From: Paraburkholderia sp. CNPSo 3272 | Lineage (GTDB): Bacteria > Pseudomonadota > Gammaproteobacteria > Burkholderiales > Burkholderiaceae | Reading direction: 5' to 3' | NCBI RefSeq assembly: GCF_024206495.1 | Contig: NZ_JAMBPQ010000025.1 | Coordinates: forward strand, 40,308 to 104,307 | Length of the DNA stretch: 64,000 nucleotides | Shown here: positions 54,048-62,967 of the stretch, piece after piece | Layout of the letters: each line of letters begins with the position of its first letter | Position numbering within the stretch: position 1 is the first letter of the stretch | Translations under genes and position numbers: made by a program | Notes under the pieces: model-generated | Told to the model about the DNA's origin: nothing | What the model saw: the letters and a program-made list of their open reading frames with translations, nothing else | Database searches by the model: none

Positions 54048-55607
54048 ATGGATCAGGTGAATGGGATGGAGGATGTCGTGAACAATTCGGTATGCAAATC
54101 AAATCCGGAGCCCGACTATGACGTCGCGATCGTCGGCTTCGGGCCAACGGGCGCGACGCTCGCCAATCTGCTCACGCTGCGCGGCTTGAAAGTCGTGGTG
54201 TTCGAGCGCGACAAGGACGTGTTCCAGCTCCCGCGCGCTGTGCACTTCGACGGCGAATGCATGCGCGTGTTTCAGGCGGCGGGAATCGCGCAGACGCTGC
54301 TGCCCAATCTCTTCGTCGGCCCAGGCATGAAGTTCGTGAATGCGCGCGGCGAGTTGATGATCGACTGGACCCGGCCCGGCGGCATCGGCCCGCAAGGCTG
54401 GTGCGCAAGCTACAAGTTTCATCAGCCGGATCTCGAACGGGCGTTGCGCGAGCAACTATCGGCGCGTGGCGGAGCCGACGTGCATCTGCGTCACGAGGTG
54501 TTCGCGCTCGACGAACGCGACGACCACGTGCGCATCCGTTTCGAGGATACGGCGCAAGGGCGCCTCGCCCAGACTACGGCGCGCTATGTGGTCGGTTGCG
54601 ACGGCGCGCGCTCGACCGTGCGGCGCTTCGTCGGCACCGAACTGGCCGATCTGCAATCGCACGAGCGCTGGGTCGTGGTGGACGTGCTGCTCGAAGGCGA
54701 GCGCGTCGATCTCGGCGACTACTCGATCCAGTACTGCGACCCCGCGCGGCCGACCACGTACACGCGCGGGCCGCACAACCGCCGCCGCTGGGAAATCATG
54801 GTGATGCCGGCCGACGACGAGCGCCGCATCGGCACGCCGGAATGGATCTGGGAGCGGCTCGCGCGATGGATCACGCCCGGGCACGCGCAACTCGAACGCT
54901 CGGCGATCTACACGTTCCATTCGGTGATCGCGCAGGGCTGGCGGCGCGGCAGGCTGCTGATCGCGGGCGACGCTGCCCATCAGACGCCGCCGTTCATGGG
55001 GCAGGGCATGGCCGCGGGCATACGCGACGCCTCGAACCTCGCATGGAAGCTCGCCGACGTGATCGCCGGCGCGCTGCCCGACACGCTGCTCGACACCTAC
55101 GAGAGCGAGCGCGAGCCGCACGTGCGCACGTTCATCGAAACGGCGGTGCAGCTAGGCGGCGTGATCCAGGCCACCGACAGCGACGCCGTTGCCGCGCGCG
55201 ACCGCGAGATGACGGCCGCGATTCGCGACTTTCGCACCCCCCAGCCGCGTCTGGGCCCTGGCTGGCATACCGGCGCGGCGGGCGGCGATATCGGGCCGCA
55301 GCCCGTGTTCGAAGACGGTTCGCGCCTCGACGACGCCGTCGGCTATCGCTTCGCGCTGATCGTCGACGAAGCGCTTGCGCAACACGCACAGGACGCGCTG
55401 ACGAACGCAGCGCAACGCGAGCGCGTGGCGATCGTGCCGGCCACGCGGGAGCCGCTGCGCGCCTGGCTCGCGGATGCCGGCGCGCGCGCCGTGCTGCTGC
55501 GGCCCGACCGCTACGTCGGCGGCGTCGCGCACGACGCGCGCGAACTGGAAGCGCTGCTCGCACGTGCAGGCGTTGCGTGCGCGCCGCAGCGACGCGAGGC
55601 CGCTTGA
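54048..55607 (+). CDS. MhpA-like flavin aromatic hydroxylase
   Basis: 519 residues. FAD fold YDVAIVGFGPTGATLANLL near 23-42, DG motif GCDGARSTVRRFVG near 184, and GD motif LIAGDAAHQTPPFMGQGM near 305; C-terminal thioredoxin-like part. Closest type is 3-(3-hydroxyphenyl)propionate/3-hydroxycinnamate hydroxylase, but related enzymes act on other phenolic acids. Start at ATG 54048 is used; a GTG at 54078 follows GGAGG with better spacing. Downstream of the hydrolase gene, same strand. Confidence 0.85.
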   Translation: MDQVNGMEDVVNNSVCKSNPEPDYDVAIVGFGPTGATLANLLTLRGLKVVVFERDKDVFQLPRAVHFDGECMRVFQAAGIAQTLLPNLFVGPGMKFVNARGELMIDWTRPGGIGPQGWCASYKFHQPDLERALREQLSARGGADVHLRHEVFALDERDDHVRIRFEDTAQGRLAQTTARYVVGCDGARSTVRRFVGTELADLQSHERWVVVDVLLEGERVDLGDYSIQYCDPARPTTYTRGPHNRRRWEIMVMPADDERRIGTPEWIWERLARWITPGHAQLERSAIYTFHSVIAQGWRRGRLLIAGDAAHQTPPFMGQGMAAGIRDASNLAWKLADVIAGALPDTLLDTYESEREPHVRTFIETAVQLGGVIQATDSDAVAARDREMTAAIRDFRTPQPRLGPGWHTGAAGGDIGPQPVFEDGSRLDDAVGYRFALIVDEALAQHAQDALTNAAQRERVAIVPATREPLRAWLADAGARAVLLRPDRYVGGVAHDARELEALLARAGVACAPQRREAA

Positions 55608-55733
55608 CCCAAGGCCCGGGCAGTCCGCAATGCAACGCGGCTGCCCGGGCCGGTGATTTCGAAGCACAGGCGCAGGACGAAGATCCGCTAGCAGCCACAC
55701 AAGCGCCGCCAGGTCCATCAACAAGGAGAGCAT

Positions 55734-57056
55734 ATGGAGACGACACCCTCCCTGCCAGCGTCGCACGCCGCGGCGCCTGGCCTGACCCGCGCCCAATGGA
55801 AGATGATCCTCATCGCGAGTCTGGGCGGCTCGCTGGAGTTCTATGACTTCGTGATCTACGGCTTCTTCGCGCATTCGATCGCCGCGCAATTCTTTCCGGC
55901 GAGCGACGCGCTCGTGAGCATGCTACTCACGTTTTCGGTGCTCGCTATCGGCTATATCATCCGGCCGCTCGGCGGCATCGTGCTCAGCAGCCTGGGCGAT
56001 CGCATCGGGCGGCGGCCCGTGTTCGTGGGCTCGATCGTCGTCGTGACGCTCGCCACCATCTGCATCGGCCTGTTGCCGAATTACGCGCGCTGGGGCGTTG
56101 CCGCGCCCATCGCGCTGATCGGCCTGCGCGTGCTGCAAGGCTTTTGCGTGGGCGGCGAAATGCCCGGCGCGATTACCTATGCGGTGGAAGCGGCGCCGCG
56201 CCGCGCGGGCCTCGCGGCCGGCGTGATCGTCTGCGCGATCAATACGGGCGTGATGCTCGCGACGATCGTCAATCTCCTCGTGCAGTCCGCGCTCACCCCC
56301 GCCGACGCCGCGAGCTACGGCTGGCGCATCGCGTTCCTCGTGGGAGGCCTGTGCGGGATCGTCTCGTATCTGCTGCGCCGCAATCTCGACGAGTCGCCCG
56401 AATTCCGGCAAATGCAGGGCGCCGTGGTGAAGCAGCCGTTTCGCGAAACGCTGCGCCACCATCGCGGCGCGGTGGTGGGCGGCGTGTTTTCGATTGCGGT
56501 GATGGCGGGCTTCAACGGCGTGCTTTACGGCCACATGCCCGCGTATCTGATCGAAACGTTGAAATACGCGCCGCGTGAGGCCGCGCTCGCCCAGAATGCG
56601 TACTTGCTCGTGAGTTCAGTGGGGCTGCTCGCGGCAGCCTGGGCTGGCGACTTCGTGCCGCGCCGATACTTGCTGCGTGTGTCGTGCATCCTGCTCGCCG
56701 CACTCGCCTGGCCGTTCTATACGGCGCTCGCGGCGCACAGCGTGAACGTGGTCGTGCTGTTCGTGCTTGCCGCGCTCGTGTTCTCGCTTGCGAGCGGCAC
56801 GTGGGCCGCGGTCCTCGCCGATCTCTTTCCGGTCCAGGTGCGTTTTAGCGGCATCGCACTCGCCTACAACGTTTCGGTGGTCGTGTTCAGCGGCTTTGCG
56901 CCGTTGCTCTGCGCGGCCTTCGTGCGCATGAGCGGGTCGCCGGCCGCGCCGGCGTGGTACGTGACCGGTTCGGCCCTCGTCGCGCTGGTGGCGAACATCG
57001 GGCTGCACGCTTCGTCGCGCTCGCGGATGGAGCGCTCAGCGGCAGCCGCAGGCTAG
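55734..57056 (+). CDS. MHS-type MFS transporter (organic-acid symporter)
   Basis: 440 residues, 12 membrane segments. MHS hallmark SLGGSLEFYDFVIYGFFA, then GGIVLSSLGDRIGRRPVF and RVLQGFCVGGEMPGAITY. Members bring in organic acids with protons. As the last gene of the catabolic set it probably imports the aromatic acid used by the hydroxylase. AAGGAG precedes ATG 55734. Confidence 0.9.
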   Translation: METTPSLPASHAAAPGLTRAQWKMILIASLGGSLEFYDFVIYGFFAHSIAAQFFPASDALVSMLLTFSVLAIGYIIRPLGGIVLSSLGDRIGRRPVFVGSIVVVTLATICIGLLPNYARWGVAAPIALIGLRVLQGFCVGGEMPGAITYAVEAAPRRAGLAAGVIVCAINTGVMLATIVNLLVQSALTPADAASYGWRIAFLVGGLCGIVSYLLRRNLDESPEFRQMQGAVVKQPFRETLRHHRGAVVGGVFSIAVMAGFNGVLYGHMPAYLIETLKYAPREAALAQNAYLLVSSVGLLAAAWAGDFVPRRYLLRVSCILLAALAWPFYTALAAHSVNVVVLFVLAALVFSLASGTWAAVLADLFPVQVRFSGIALAYNVSVVVFSGFAPLLCAAFVRMSGSPAAPAWYVTGSALVALVANIGLHASSRSRMERSAAAAG

Positions 57057-57069
57057 GCGTGCGCGGGGC

Positions 57070-57450
57070 TCAAAGAGGGCCTTCGGGCGTTTCGAACTCC
57101 GAATCGTCGACGTCGATTTCGATCGAACATGCGCCCTCTGTGGCGGGCGGCGTCTGCCGTGCCTCGAAGCGCTCGCGCACGCGCTCGCGAATGCGCTGCT
57201 GGATCATGAGCCGGCGCGCTGTGTCCATCTCGGCGTAGCGGTCGAGCTGCGCACGCGAGAAGCGCAGCGTGGCGGCACAGCGTGCGTCGAGCGTGGTGTC
57301 GCGGTGCGAGTCCACGACCCAGGAAAGCTGGATGACGATCGTCTCGCCCTCGTCAATGAGGCTGAGCGCCGGCCGCTTGGGCGAATCGAAAATATCGGCG
57401 ACAGCGATCTGTATTTCCTCCAGACGCTGGTCGAAATCGAAGGTGTTCAT
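57070..57450 (-). CDS. DUF3022-like small protein
   Basis: 126 residues: MNTFDFDQRLEEIQIAVADIF, then IQLSWVVDSHRDTTLDARCAATLRFSRAQLDRYAEMD and a C-terminal acidic tail. I recognise the layout as the DUF3022 type common in Burkholderia, of unknown role; memory-based. Stands alone and converges on the MFS gene. Confidence 0.6.
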   Translation of the reverse strand: MNTFDFDQRLEEIQIAVADIFDSPKRPALSLIDEGETIVIQLSWVVDSHRDTTLDARCAATLRFSRAQLDRYAEMDTARRLMIQQRIRERVRERFEARQTPPATEGACSIEIDVDDSEFETPEGPL

Positions 57451-57649
57451 AAGGGCTCCCGTCTCGATGGCTTGCTCTGCGTGGGTTTGCAGTGCGCATC
57501 AGGCGTTCCAGCACGGCCTGGGCACGCCCGATGCGCAAACTGGCAGCGGCAGGCGAACGCGCATTTCAGGCAGCGCGCCAGGCGAATGGCACGGCGCGTG
57601 CGCGCTCGCTCGAGAACTTCCACTCATCGAAGCCTGCAAGGAGAGAGCC

Positions 57650-58228
57650 ATGTCCATGATCGTTGCAAGCCGCTTCACGACCCTGCACGAAGCGGAAGTG
57701 GCCGTCGACAAGCTGCAGTCGAACGGCTTCGTCGGCGAGGATGTCGCCTCGTTCTTCGTGAACCCGAGCGGCCAGCACGCGCGCTTTCCGGTGGGCGGCG
57801 ACGAGTTCGTCGACCCGGGCGCGCGCGGCACGTCGCTGGGCGCGGCAACGGGGGCGGCGGGGGGCGCGGTGATCGGCCTCGTGCTCGGCGTGCTGATCTC
57901 GTACGTCGTATTCCACTCGCTCGTGGTGCTGGCGGTGGCCGCCGGCGTGGGCGCCTATGTGGGCACGCTCGCGGGCGCGCTTTGGCAGACGAGGGGTGGC
58001 GGCAAGGCGCGCCAGCCCGACATCGGCCACGAGCCCGACGGCACGCCGAAGGCCCGCGAGTCCGGTGTGCTGGTGGCCGTGCATGTGAGCTCCGGCACCC
58101 AGCACACGGCGGCGCAGGTACTGAGCGCGGCGGGCGGCGTGGAGATCGAGCGCGCCGACGGCCGCTGGCAACAGGGCCATTGGGCCGACTTCGACCCGAC
58201 CCGCAGCGTCGAGCCGCTGCGCGAATGA
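57650..58228 (+). CDS. Glycine-zipper membrane protein
   Basis: 192 residues. N-terminal soluble part (ASRFTTLHEAEVAVDKLQSNGF, a DUF1269/general-stress-like fold), then Gly-rich glycine-zipper segments (GTSLGAATGAAGGAVIGLVLGVL; VAAGVGAYVGTLAGALW), then a C-terminal domain with VAVHVSSGTQHTAAQVLSAAGG. GGAGAG precedes ATG 57650; 57656 is an alternative. Resembles stress-related membrane proteins; function unknown. Followed closely by a very small hydrophilic protein gene. Confidence 0.7.
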   Translation: MSMIVASRFTTLHEAEVAVDKLQSNGFVGEDVASFFVNPSGQHARFPVGGDEFVDPGARGTSLGAATGAAGGAVIGLVLGVLISYVVFHSLVVLAVAAGVGAYVGTLAGALWQTRGGGKARQPDIGHEPDGTPKARESGVLVAVHVSSGTQHTAAQVLSAAGGVEIERADGRWQQGHWADFDPTRSVEPLRE

Positions 58229-58261
58229 GCGGCAGCGCATTGCGCCGACAGGGAGGCGACC

Positions 58262-58498
58262 ATGAAGCATCACGAGACCCCGGACGACGACGGTACGAAC
58301 GTCAAGAGCCCGCAGCACGAAGGCAGCGAGCCGCTCGCGCGGCGTCATCCGCACGAGCCGCGCTCGGTGGGCCGCCAGGGGCATAGCGACGTGGAGAGCG
58401 GCCAGGAGGACACGGACCGCCGGGGCGGCGATGCATACCAGGAGCGCACGAAGAACGACGAGCCCGTGAACCGTAATTCGCGCGAGGGGCGGCGCTGA
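58262..58498 (+). CDS. Small highly hydrophilic protein
   Basis: 78 residues, GGGAGG before ATG 58262. Composition is dominated by H, R, D, E, G, Q and N with no hydrophobic core, so probably disordered (MKHHETPDDDGTNVKSPQHE; RRGGDAYQERTKNDEPVN). Typical of small stress or desiccation-related proteins but no family assigned. 33 bp downstream of the glycine-zipper gene, likely one transcript. Confidence 0.65.
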   Translation: MKHHETPDDDGTNVKSPQHEGSEPLARRHPHEPRSVGRQGHSDVESGQEDTDRRGGDAYQERTKNDEPVNRNSREGRR

Positions 58499-58537
58499 GC
58501 TCGTTCATGCCATACGACCGCCCCTGAGTGCGGCGTT

Positions 58538-59326
58538 TTACTTCGGCGAAACGTCGATGTCGCCGAAGTATTTGTGTGCGAGCGAGGTGACCGTGCCGTC
58601 GGACTCTATCTTCGCGATGGCCGCGTTCAGGCGCTCGCGCAAGGCCGTATCGCCCTTGCGGATGCCGAACGCCACGCCGCTGCCCAGAATTTTGTCGTCG
58701 CGCACGGCTTCGCCGACGAACGCGAAACCCTTGCCTTCGGGCTGCGAGAGAAAGCCCTTCTGGCCCGCGGGCGCGAGCACGAGCGTCGCATCGAGACGCC
58801 CCGCGCCGAGGTCCGCGTAAATCTGGTTCTGGTCCTGGTAGGGCACAACTGTCACGCCGGCCGGCTCCCAGTGCACCTTCGCATAAGTTTCCTGGATCGA
58901 CGATTGCAGCACGCCGACACGTTTGCCCTTGAGCGATGCGGCGGTGGCCACTAGCCCGCTGTCACTGCGCGCGATCAGGCGGCTCGGCACACGATAGATC
59001 ACCGTGGTGAAATCGATGGCCTCGCGGCGCTTTTCGGTTGCGTTCATCGCCGAGTTGATGGCGTCGAACTTGCGGCCCTGAAGCGCGGGGATCAGGCCGT
59101 CGAATGAGGTTTCGACCCATTTGCAGGTCATGCCCGCCTTCGTGCACACGGCATTGCCGATGTCGATATCGAAGCCTTGCAGCGTGCCGTCCGAGGCTTT
59201 TGTTTCGAACGGCGGATACTGCGCCTCGACGCCGAAGCGCAGCAGGTTCGCATCGGCGAATGCCGATACCGGGCCAAGTATGCCGTACGCGCATGCCAGC
59301 GCCAGGAGCGCGTTGAGTCGCTTCAT
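58538..59326 (-). CDS. Polar-amino-acid-type periplasmic binding protein
   Basis: 262 residues: signal peptide (ALLALACAYGILGPVSAFA), SBP_bac_3 domain (LRFGVEAQYPPFETKASDGTLQGFDIDIG core, FDGLIPALQGRKFDAI, DLGAGRLDATLV, AFGIRKGDTALRERLNAAI). Binds cationic or other amino acids for an ABC importer. No permease or ATPase gene is adjacent, so it is orphan here. It lies 57 bp after an aminotransferase gene on the same strand. Confidence 0.9.
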   Translation of the reverse strand: MKRLNALLALACAYGILGPVSAFADANLLRFGVEAQYPPFETKASDGTLQGFDIDIGNAVCTKAGMTCKWVETSFDGLIPALQGRKFDAINSAMNATEKRREAIDFTTVIYRVPSRLIARSDSGLVATAASLKGKRVGVLQSSIQETYAKVHWEPAGVTVVPYQDQNQIYADLGAGRLDATLVLAPAGQKGFLSQPEGKGFAFVGEAVRDDKILGSGVAFGIRKGDTALRERLNAAIAKIESDGTVTSLAHKYFGDIDVSPK

Positions 59327-59383
59327 GGTGATCTCCTTGCCTGCCAGTTCCAGGCAGTTTCGTTGTGTATCGAATCCGGTACG

Positions 59384-60538
59384 CTAGATCGCGCAAAGGC
59401 GGCGAGCGCCTTCGAGCAATGTTTCATCATCCTTGGCAAAGCTCAGGCGGATGATGCCTTCGTCGGTGCCGTCGGTGTAGAACGCCGAGAGCGGAATCGT
59501 CGCTACGCGGGCGTCGCGGATGAGCCGCAGCACGAAGTCGCTGTCGCGCTCGTCGGAGAAGGACCGGAAGCGCGCGAGCATGAAAAAGCTGCCTTCGCTC
59601 GGCAGCAGTTCGAAGCGCGAGGTGGCCAGCGCGCGCGCGAGCAGGTCGCGCTTGTGCTGGTAGAAGGCCGCGAGACCCAGATAGCTCTGCGGCTCGGCAA
59701 GCGCCTGCGCGAACGCATATTGCATGGGCGTGTCGGCGGAAAAGACCATGAACTGGTGGACCTTGCGGATCTCGTCCATCAGCGCGGCGGCGGCGAGGCA
59801 ATAGCCCACGCGCCAGCCCGTGACGTGATACGACTTGCCGAACGACGAAACGATTACGCTGCGCTCGGCCAGCTCGCGATAGCGCGCCATGCTCCGGTGC
59901 GGCGCGCCGTCGAACACCACGTGCTCGTACACCTCGTCGGAGAGAATCACGATGTCGGTGTTGCGCGTGAGCGCCGCGAGGCGCGCGATGTCGTCCTCGC
60001 CGAATATCGTGGCCGTGGGATTGTGCGGCGTGTTCACGATGATCATGCGAGTGCGCGGCGTGATGGCCGCGCTCACTGCGTCCCAGTCCACGCGGAAATG
60101 CGGCTGCGCAAGCTTGATCGCCACGGGCTTTGCGCCCTGCAGGCGCACGATGGGCGCATAGCTGTCGAACGAGGGCTCGAAATAGATTACCTCGTCGCCG
60201 GGATGCACGAGCGCGCTGATCGTCGAGTACAGGCCTTCGCTCGCGCTCGCGAGCACGGTCACTTCGCTCGACGGGTCGTAGTGCGCGCCATGGAGCGTTT
60301 CGAATTTCGCGGCGAGCGCCTCGCGCAAGTCGGCCAGGCCCGCCATGGGCGCGTACTGGTTGTGGCCCGCGCGCATGGCGGCGGCCACGTCATCGACGAG
60401 TTTCGCGCTCGGGTCGAAATTCGGCGCGCCTTGCGAGAGGTTAAGCGCCTGATGTTCGGCGGCGAGCTGGCCGATTACCGTGAAAATCGTCGTGCCTACA
60501 TCGGGCAGCTTCGAGCGGGCCTGCGCGGCGCTCTGCAT
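59384..60538 (-). CDS. PLP-dependent aminotransferase (methionine/aromatic type)
   Basis: 384 residues, fold type I. LNLSQGAPNFDPS, NTPHNPTATIFG, ILSDEVYEHVVFDG, SSFGKSYHVTGWRVGY with the Schiff-base Lys, and the Arg region GIIRLSFAKDD. Resembles YbdL-type methionine aminotransferases acting on Met or aromatic amino acids. With the binding protein next door the pair may use one amino acid. LysR gene upstream, same strand. Confidence 0.9.
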   Translation of the reverse strand: MQSAAQARSKLPDVGTTIFTVIGQLAAEHQALNLSQGAPNFDPSAKLVDDVAAAMRAGHNQYAPMAGLADLREALAAKFETLHGAHYDPSSEVTVLASASEGLYSTISALVHPGDEVIYFEPSFDSYAPIVRLQGAKPVAIKLAQPHFRVDWDAVSAAITPRTRMIIVNTPHNPTATIFGEDDIARLAALTRNTDIVILSDEVYEHVVFDGAPHRSMARYRELAERSVIVSSFGKSYHVTGWRVGYCLAAAALMDEIRKVHQFMVFSADTPMQYAFAQALAEPQSYLGLAAFYQHKRDLLARALATSRFELLPSEGSFFMLARFRSFSDERDSDFVLRLIRDARVATIPLSAFYTDGTDEGIIRLSFAKDDETLLEGARRLCAI

Positions 60539-60696
60539 GGTCGGTCTCCCCTTGGGCGGCGCGCGGCCGCATGGTGTGACAAATGCGAGGTTGCCGGAAG
60601 ATCGGGCCTTGCGCGGAGCGCCCCATTACGCCGAAAGAGCGGCCGGCATGCAATCGATTAATTCTCATGGCCGCCATGCGCTGCCCTCATGGCGCG

Positions 60697-61575
60697 CTAC
60701 GATGTTGAGCGGTCCCGGCCCATCCAGTCGCTGAACAGCTGCACCTTGTTCTGCTGGGCCACACACTCGGGGTACACGAAATAGTAGCGCGAGCCCGTAG
60801 GTACGGCGAGGTCGAAGGGCATGACGAGGCGCCGGGTCTCTACATCCTCACGGACGAGCGTGCGATCGGTAATGGCGACGCCAAAGCCCTGCATGGCGGC
60901 AGTGGCCGCGAGATCGAGCGATTCGAACGTGGGACCGAGATCGGCGTCCACCTTTTTCGCGCCCGCGCGCGCGAGCCACAGGCGCCAGTCGGCGTGGTCG
61001 CGCGTGGGGTGCAGCAGGGTCTGGTGCGCGAGGTCGTCGGGCGTCACGAGCGGGCGGCGCGAGAGCACCTCGGGCGTGCAGACGGGCGTGAGGTATTCGT
61101 CGAAGAGCGGTACCGCATGGACGTCGGCGCCGGGCGACGAACCGTAGATGATCGCCGCGTCGAAAGGCTCGGCCTGGAAGTCCACTTCGTGTCCCCACGT
61201 AGTCGTGATCTGGATCTGCAGGTCGGGGTGCTCGTTCTGGAAGCGCATGATGCGCGGCAGCATCCAGCGCATCACGCAGGTCGGGACCTTGAGGGCAAGC
61301 TCGGTGCGCTGGCGCGTGAGACGCTGCGAGGCTTCTTCGATACGCCCGAAGCCGTCGCGCACGGCGGGCAGCAGCTGCTCGCCTTCGGCGGTGAGCGTGA
61401 GGCCTTTGGACGAACGGCGAAAGAGCGGCAGGCCGTAGTACTGTTCGAGCGCGAGAATCTGCCGGCTGACTGCGCCTTGTGTGACGCAAAGGTGCTCGGC
61501 TGCGCGCGTAAAGCTGCCGTAGCGGGCGACCGTTTCGAAAATCTGCAGGGCGTTGAGCGGGGGAAGGCGTCTCAT
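60697..61575 (-). CDS. LysR family regulator (GcvA-like)
   Basis: 292 residues: LNALQIFETVARYGSFTRAAEHLCVTQGAVSRQILALEQ core helix-turn-helix with the GcvA-type start RRLPPLNAL, and an effector domain ending NKVQLFSDWMGRD. It lies 158 bp before the aminotransferase on the same strand and is a likely regulator of it. Upstream the DNA is decayed. Confidence 0.92.
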   Translation of the reverse strand: MRRLPPLNALQIFETVARYGSFTRAAEHLCVTQGAVSRQILALEQYYGLPLFRRSSKGLTLTAEGEQLLPAVRDGFGRIEEASQRLTRQRTELALKVPTCVMRWMLPRIMRFQNEHPDLQIQITTTWGHEVDFQAEPFDAAIIYGSSPGADVHAVPLFDEYLTPVCTPEVLSRRPLVTPDDLAHQTLLHPTRDHADWRLWLARAGAKKVDADLGPTFESLDLAATAAMQGFGVAITDRTLVREDVETRRLVMPFDLAVPTGSRYYFVYPECVAQQNKVQLFSDWMGRDRSTS

Positions 61576-61743
61576 GGCGGTCGTTGGGCGGCCGGGCGAG
61601 TGCGCGCAGCCGGCGGGAATCGAGCCGCTATGATACGACGGCCGCCCGCTTCAATCGTCGGCGCCGCCTGCGCCTGGCTTGCCGCGCGTGTCGTGTCGAT
61701 CGTGGCGTGCGTGCCGAACAGGGCGCGTATGCCGGGCTCAGGA

Positions 61744-61800
61744 GAGGAACATGGCCTCCGCGTTGTGGCCCGCACCCGGCACTTCGAACCACGTATGCCG
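61744..61800 (-). pseudogene. Possible C-terminal scrap of an alpha/beta hydrolase
   Basis: In one minus-strand frame this reads HTWFEVPGAGHNAEAMFLS then stop, the layout of a hydrolase C-terminus with its catalytic His (GAGHNAEA). It overlaps the broken end of the phaB-like fragment and lies just upstream of the LysR gene. Too short for certainty. Confidence 0.3.
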
Positions 61801-62066
61801 CAATTGTGGATGCTTGCGTCGATGTCGCCGACCTCCTTCTTCACCCTTACGAAGGCAGCCTCGGTCGACTCCCAGTCAGCGACATTGCCCTCCGACGCAA
61901 TAAACGAGAAACCCCGTTCGGCTTGCTCAGCCAGCCACCGCTCTCGTCGCTGAGATTTCGGCCCGCATCCTGCGACGACAGTGAGCCCGTCCGTGTATAG
62001 ACGCTGGCATATCGCCGTTCCAATTCCGCCCATGCCGCCGGTTACATAAGCAATCCGCTTCGCCAT
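61781..62066 (-). pseudogene. Truncated acetoacetyl-CoA reductase (second phaB)
   Basis: About the first 95 residues of a PhaB paralogue: MAKRIAYVTGGMGGIGTAICQRL, VVAGCGPKSQRRERWL and FIASEGNVADWEST, continuing to IHNCGIR, which aligns with the expected INNAGITR. After that the frame runs into unrelated sequence, so the catalytic Ser, Tyr and Lys are absent. The sequence is nearer to other Burkholderia PhaB paralogues than to the intact phaB at 50663, so it is not a duplicate of it. GGAG precedes the ATG. Confidence 0.8.
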
Positions 62067-62566
62067 ATCATTCGCTCCAGGTGGGTTACGGTGACTACAG
62101 TAAAAAATGACGGACGACGTTTAAGACATGAAACGCTATGTTGTACTGAGTGATTCAGGGGAAGCGGCTTTGTTGCATGTGGGTCTAAACACCGAAGATG
62201 CTGCGCCTTTGATGTGACCGACGCCATGTGTGGCAACGGTCACGCGCACGACTTCTTTGCTCACGCGGGCCAAATCGATATTTGCAGGGTCTCAGGTGAC
62301 TCTCATCCGAGAGATTAACGATTTGCCTTCCTTTCAGACTGCCAGCACCATGACAGGGCGCGACGTCCAATTCGCCGCGAAGGAGAAAAAAACAAAGCCT
62401 CGCTCTCGAAAAAGGGTTTCCCTTATGTGAAAGGAGCAGTTTCATTCAAGTCGTTCCGCCCTATTGGCGCCGATAATGTGAACGAGCCACCAGAGACGCG
62501 CCCTCGTGCTCGCGACCGGAATCGTCGCTCAAAAGATAATCCCCATAGCAAAAAGAGAACTCAACC
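62067..62566. other. Noncoding region upstream of the broken chemoreceptor
   Basis: About 500 bp without a gene. It holds a probable sigma-28 -10 element at 62469-62476. A segment near 62155-62215 (ggggaagcggctttgttgc) looks like the outer part of an insertion-sequence end, but no partner end was found. Confidence 0.45.
62469..62476 (+). promoter_or_regulatory. Remnant sigma-28 (FliA) promoter, -10 GCCGATAA
   Basis: GCCGATAA matches the FliA -10 consensus exactly, about 90 bp before the ATG of the decayed chemoreceptor. The -35 part (around 62449-62456) matches poorly. The location upstream of a chemotaxis gene makes chance unlikely. Confidence 0.5.
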
Positions 62567-62945
62567 ATGCGCGACAACGGGCGGTTACACAGCGCGAATA
62601 CACACTCGCGGACGATGTGATGATGATGTCGGTCACCGACCCTCAGAGCCGCATTTGCTATGCCAATCCAGGTTTCATTGCTGTCAGCGGCTCGACCAAA
62701 GCGAATTGATCGGCGAGCCGCACACATGTGGTATCCCGACATTCCGCCCGAAGCGTTTGCCGACATGTGGTCGACACTGCGCGCGGGAATGTCGCGGAGT
62801 GCGCCGCTCAAGAACCGGCGCAAGAACGGCGACCAATACTGGGTCCGCGCCAACGCCACCCAGTCGTGCGCGACGGCAAGCTCGTGGAGTACATGTCCGT
62901 TTGCACGCCGCCGTATCGCGACGATGTCGCGCTTGCGGTCAATTG
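62567..62945 (+). pseudogene. PAS part of an Aer-type methyl-accepting chemotaxis gene, frameshifted
   Basis: Read with frame corrections: MRDNG, then VTQREYTLADDVMMMS, TDPQSRICYANPGFIAVSG, ELIGEPH, YPDIPPEAFADMWSTLRAG, NRRKNGDQYWVRANAT, VVRDGKLVEYMSV and PYRDDVA. This is the N-terminal PAS module of aerotaxis-like receptors. At least four frameshifts are needed (about 62584, 62692, 62722, 62858). The gene stops resembling the family near 62945, where the inverted 3' part begins. Confidence 0.82.
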
Positions 62946-62967
62946 GGCATCCAGCCAGCGTTTATAC

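Noticed and set aside
62155..62215. Possible insertion-sequence end (ggggaagcggctttgttgc)
   Set aside because: Resemblance is vague and no partner repeat or transposase could be found nearby.
62506..62709. Short plus-strand ORF as a real PAS protein
   Set aside because: It is a frame fragment of a longer receptor whose other parts continue in neighbouring frames; treated as pseudogene.
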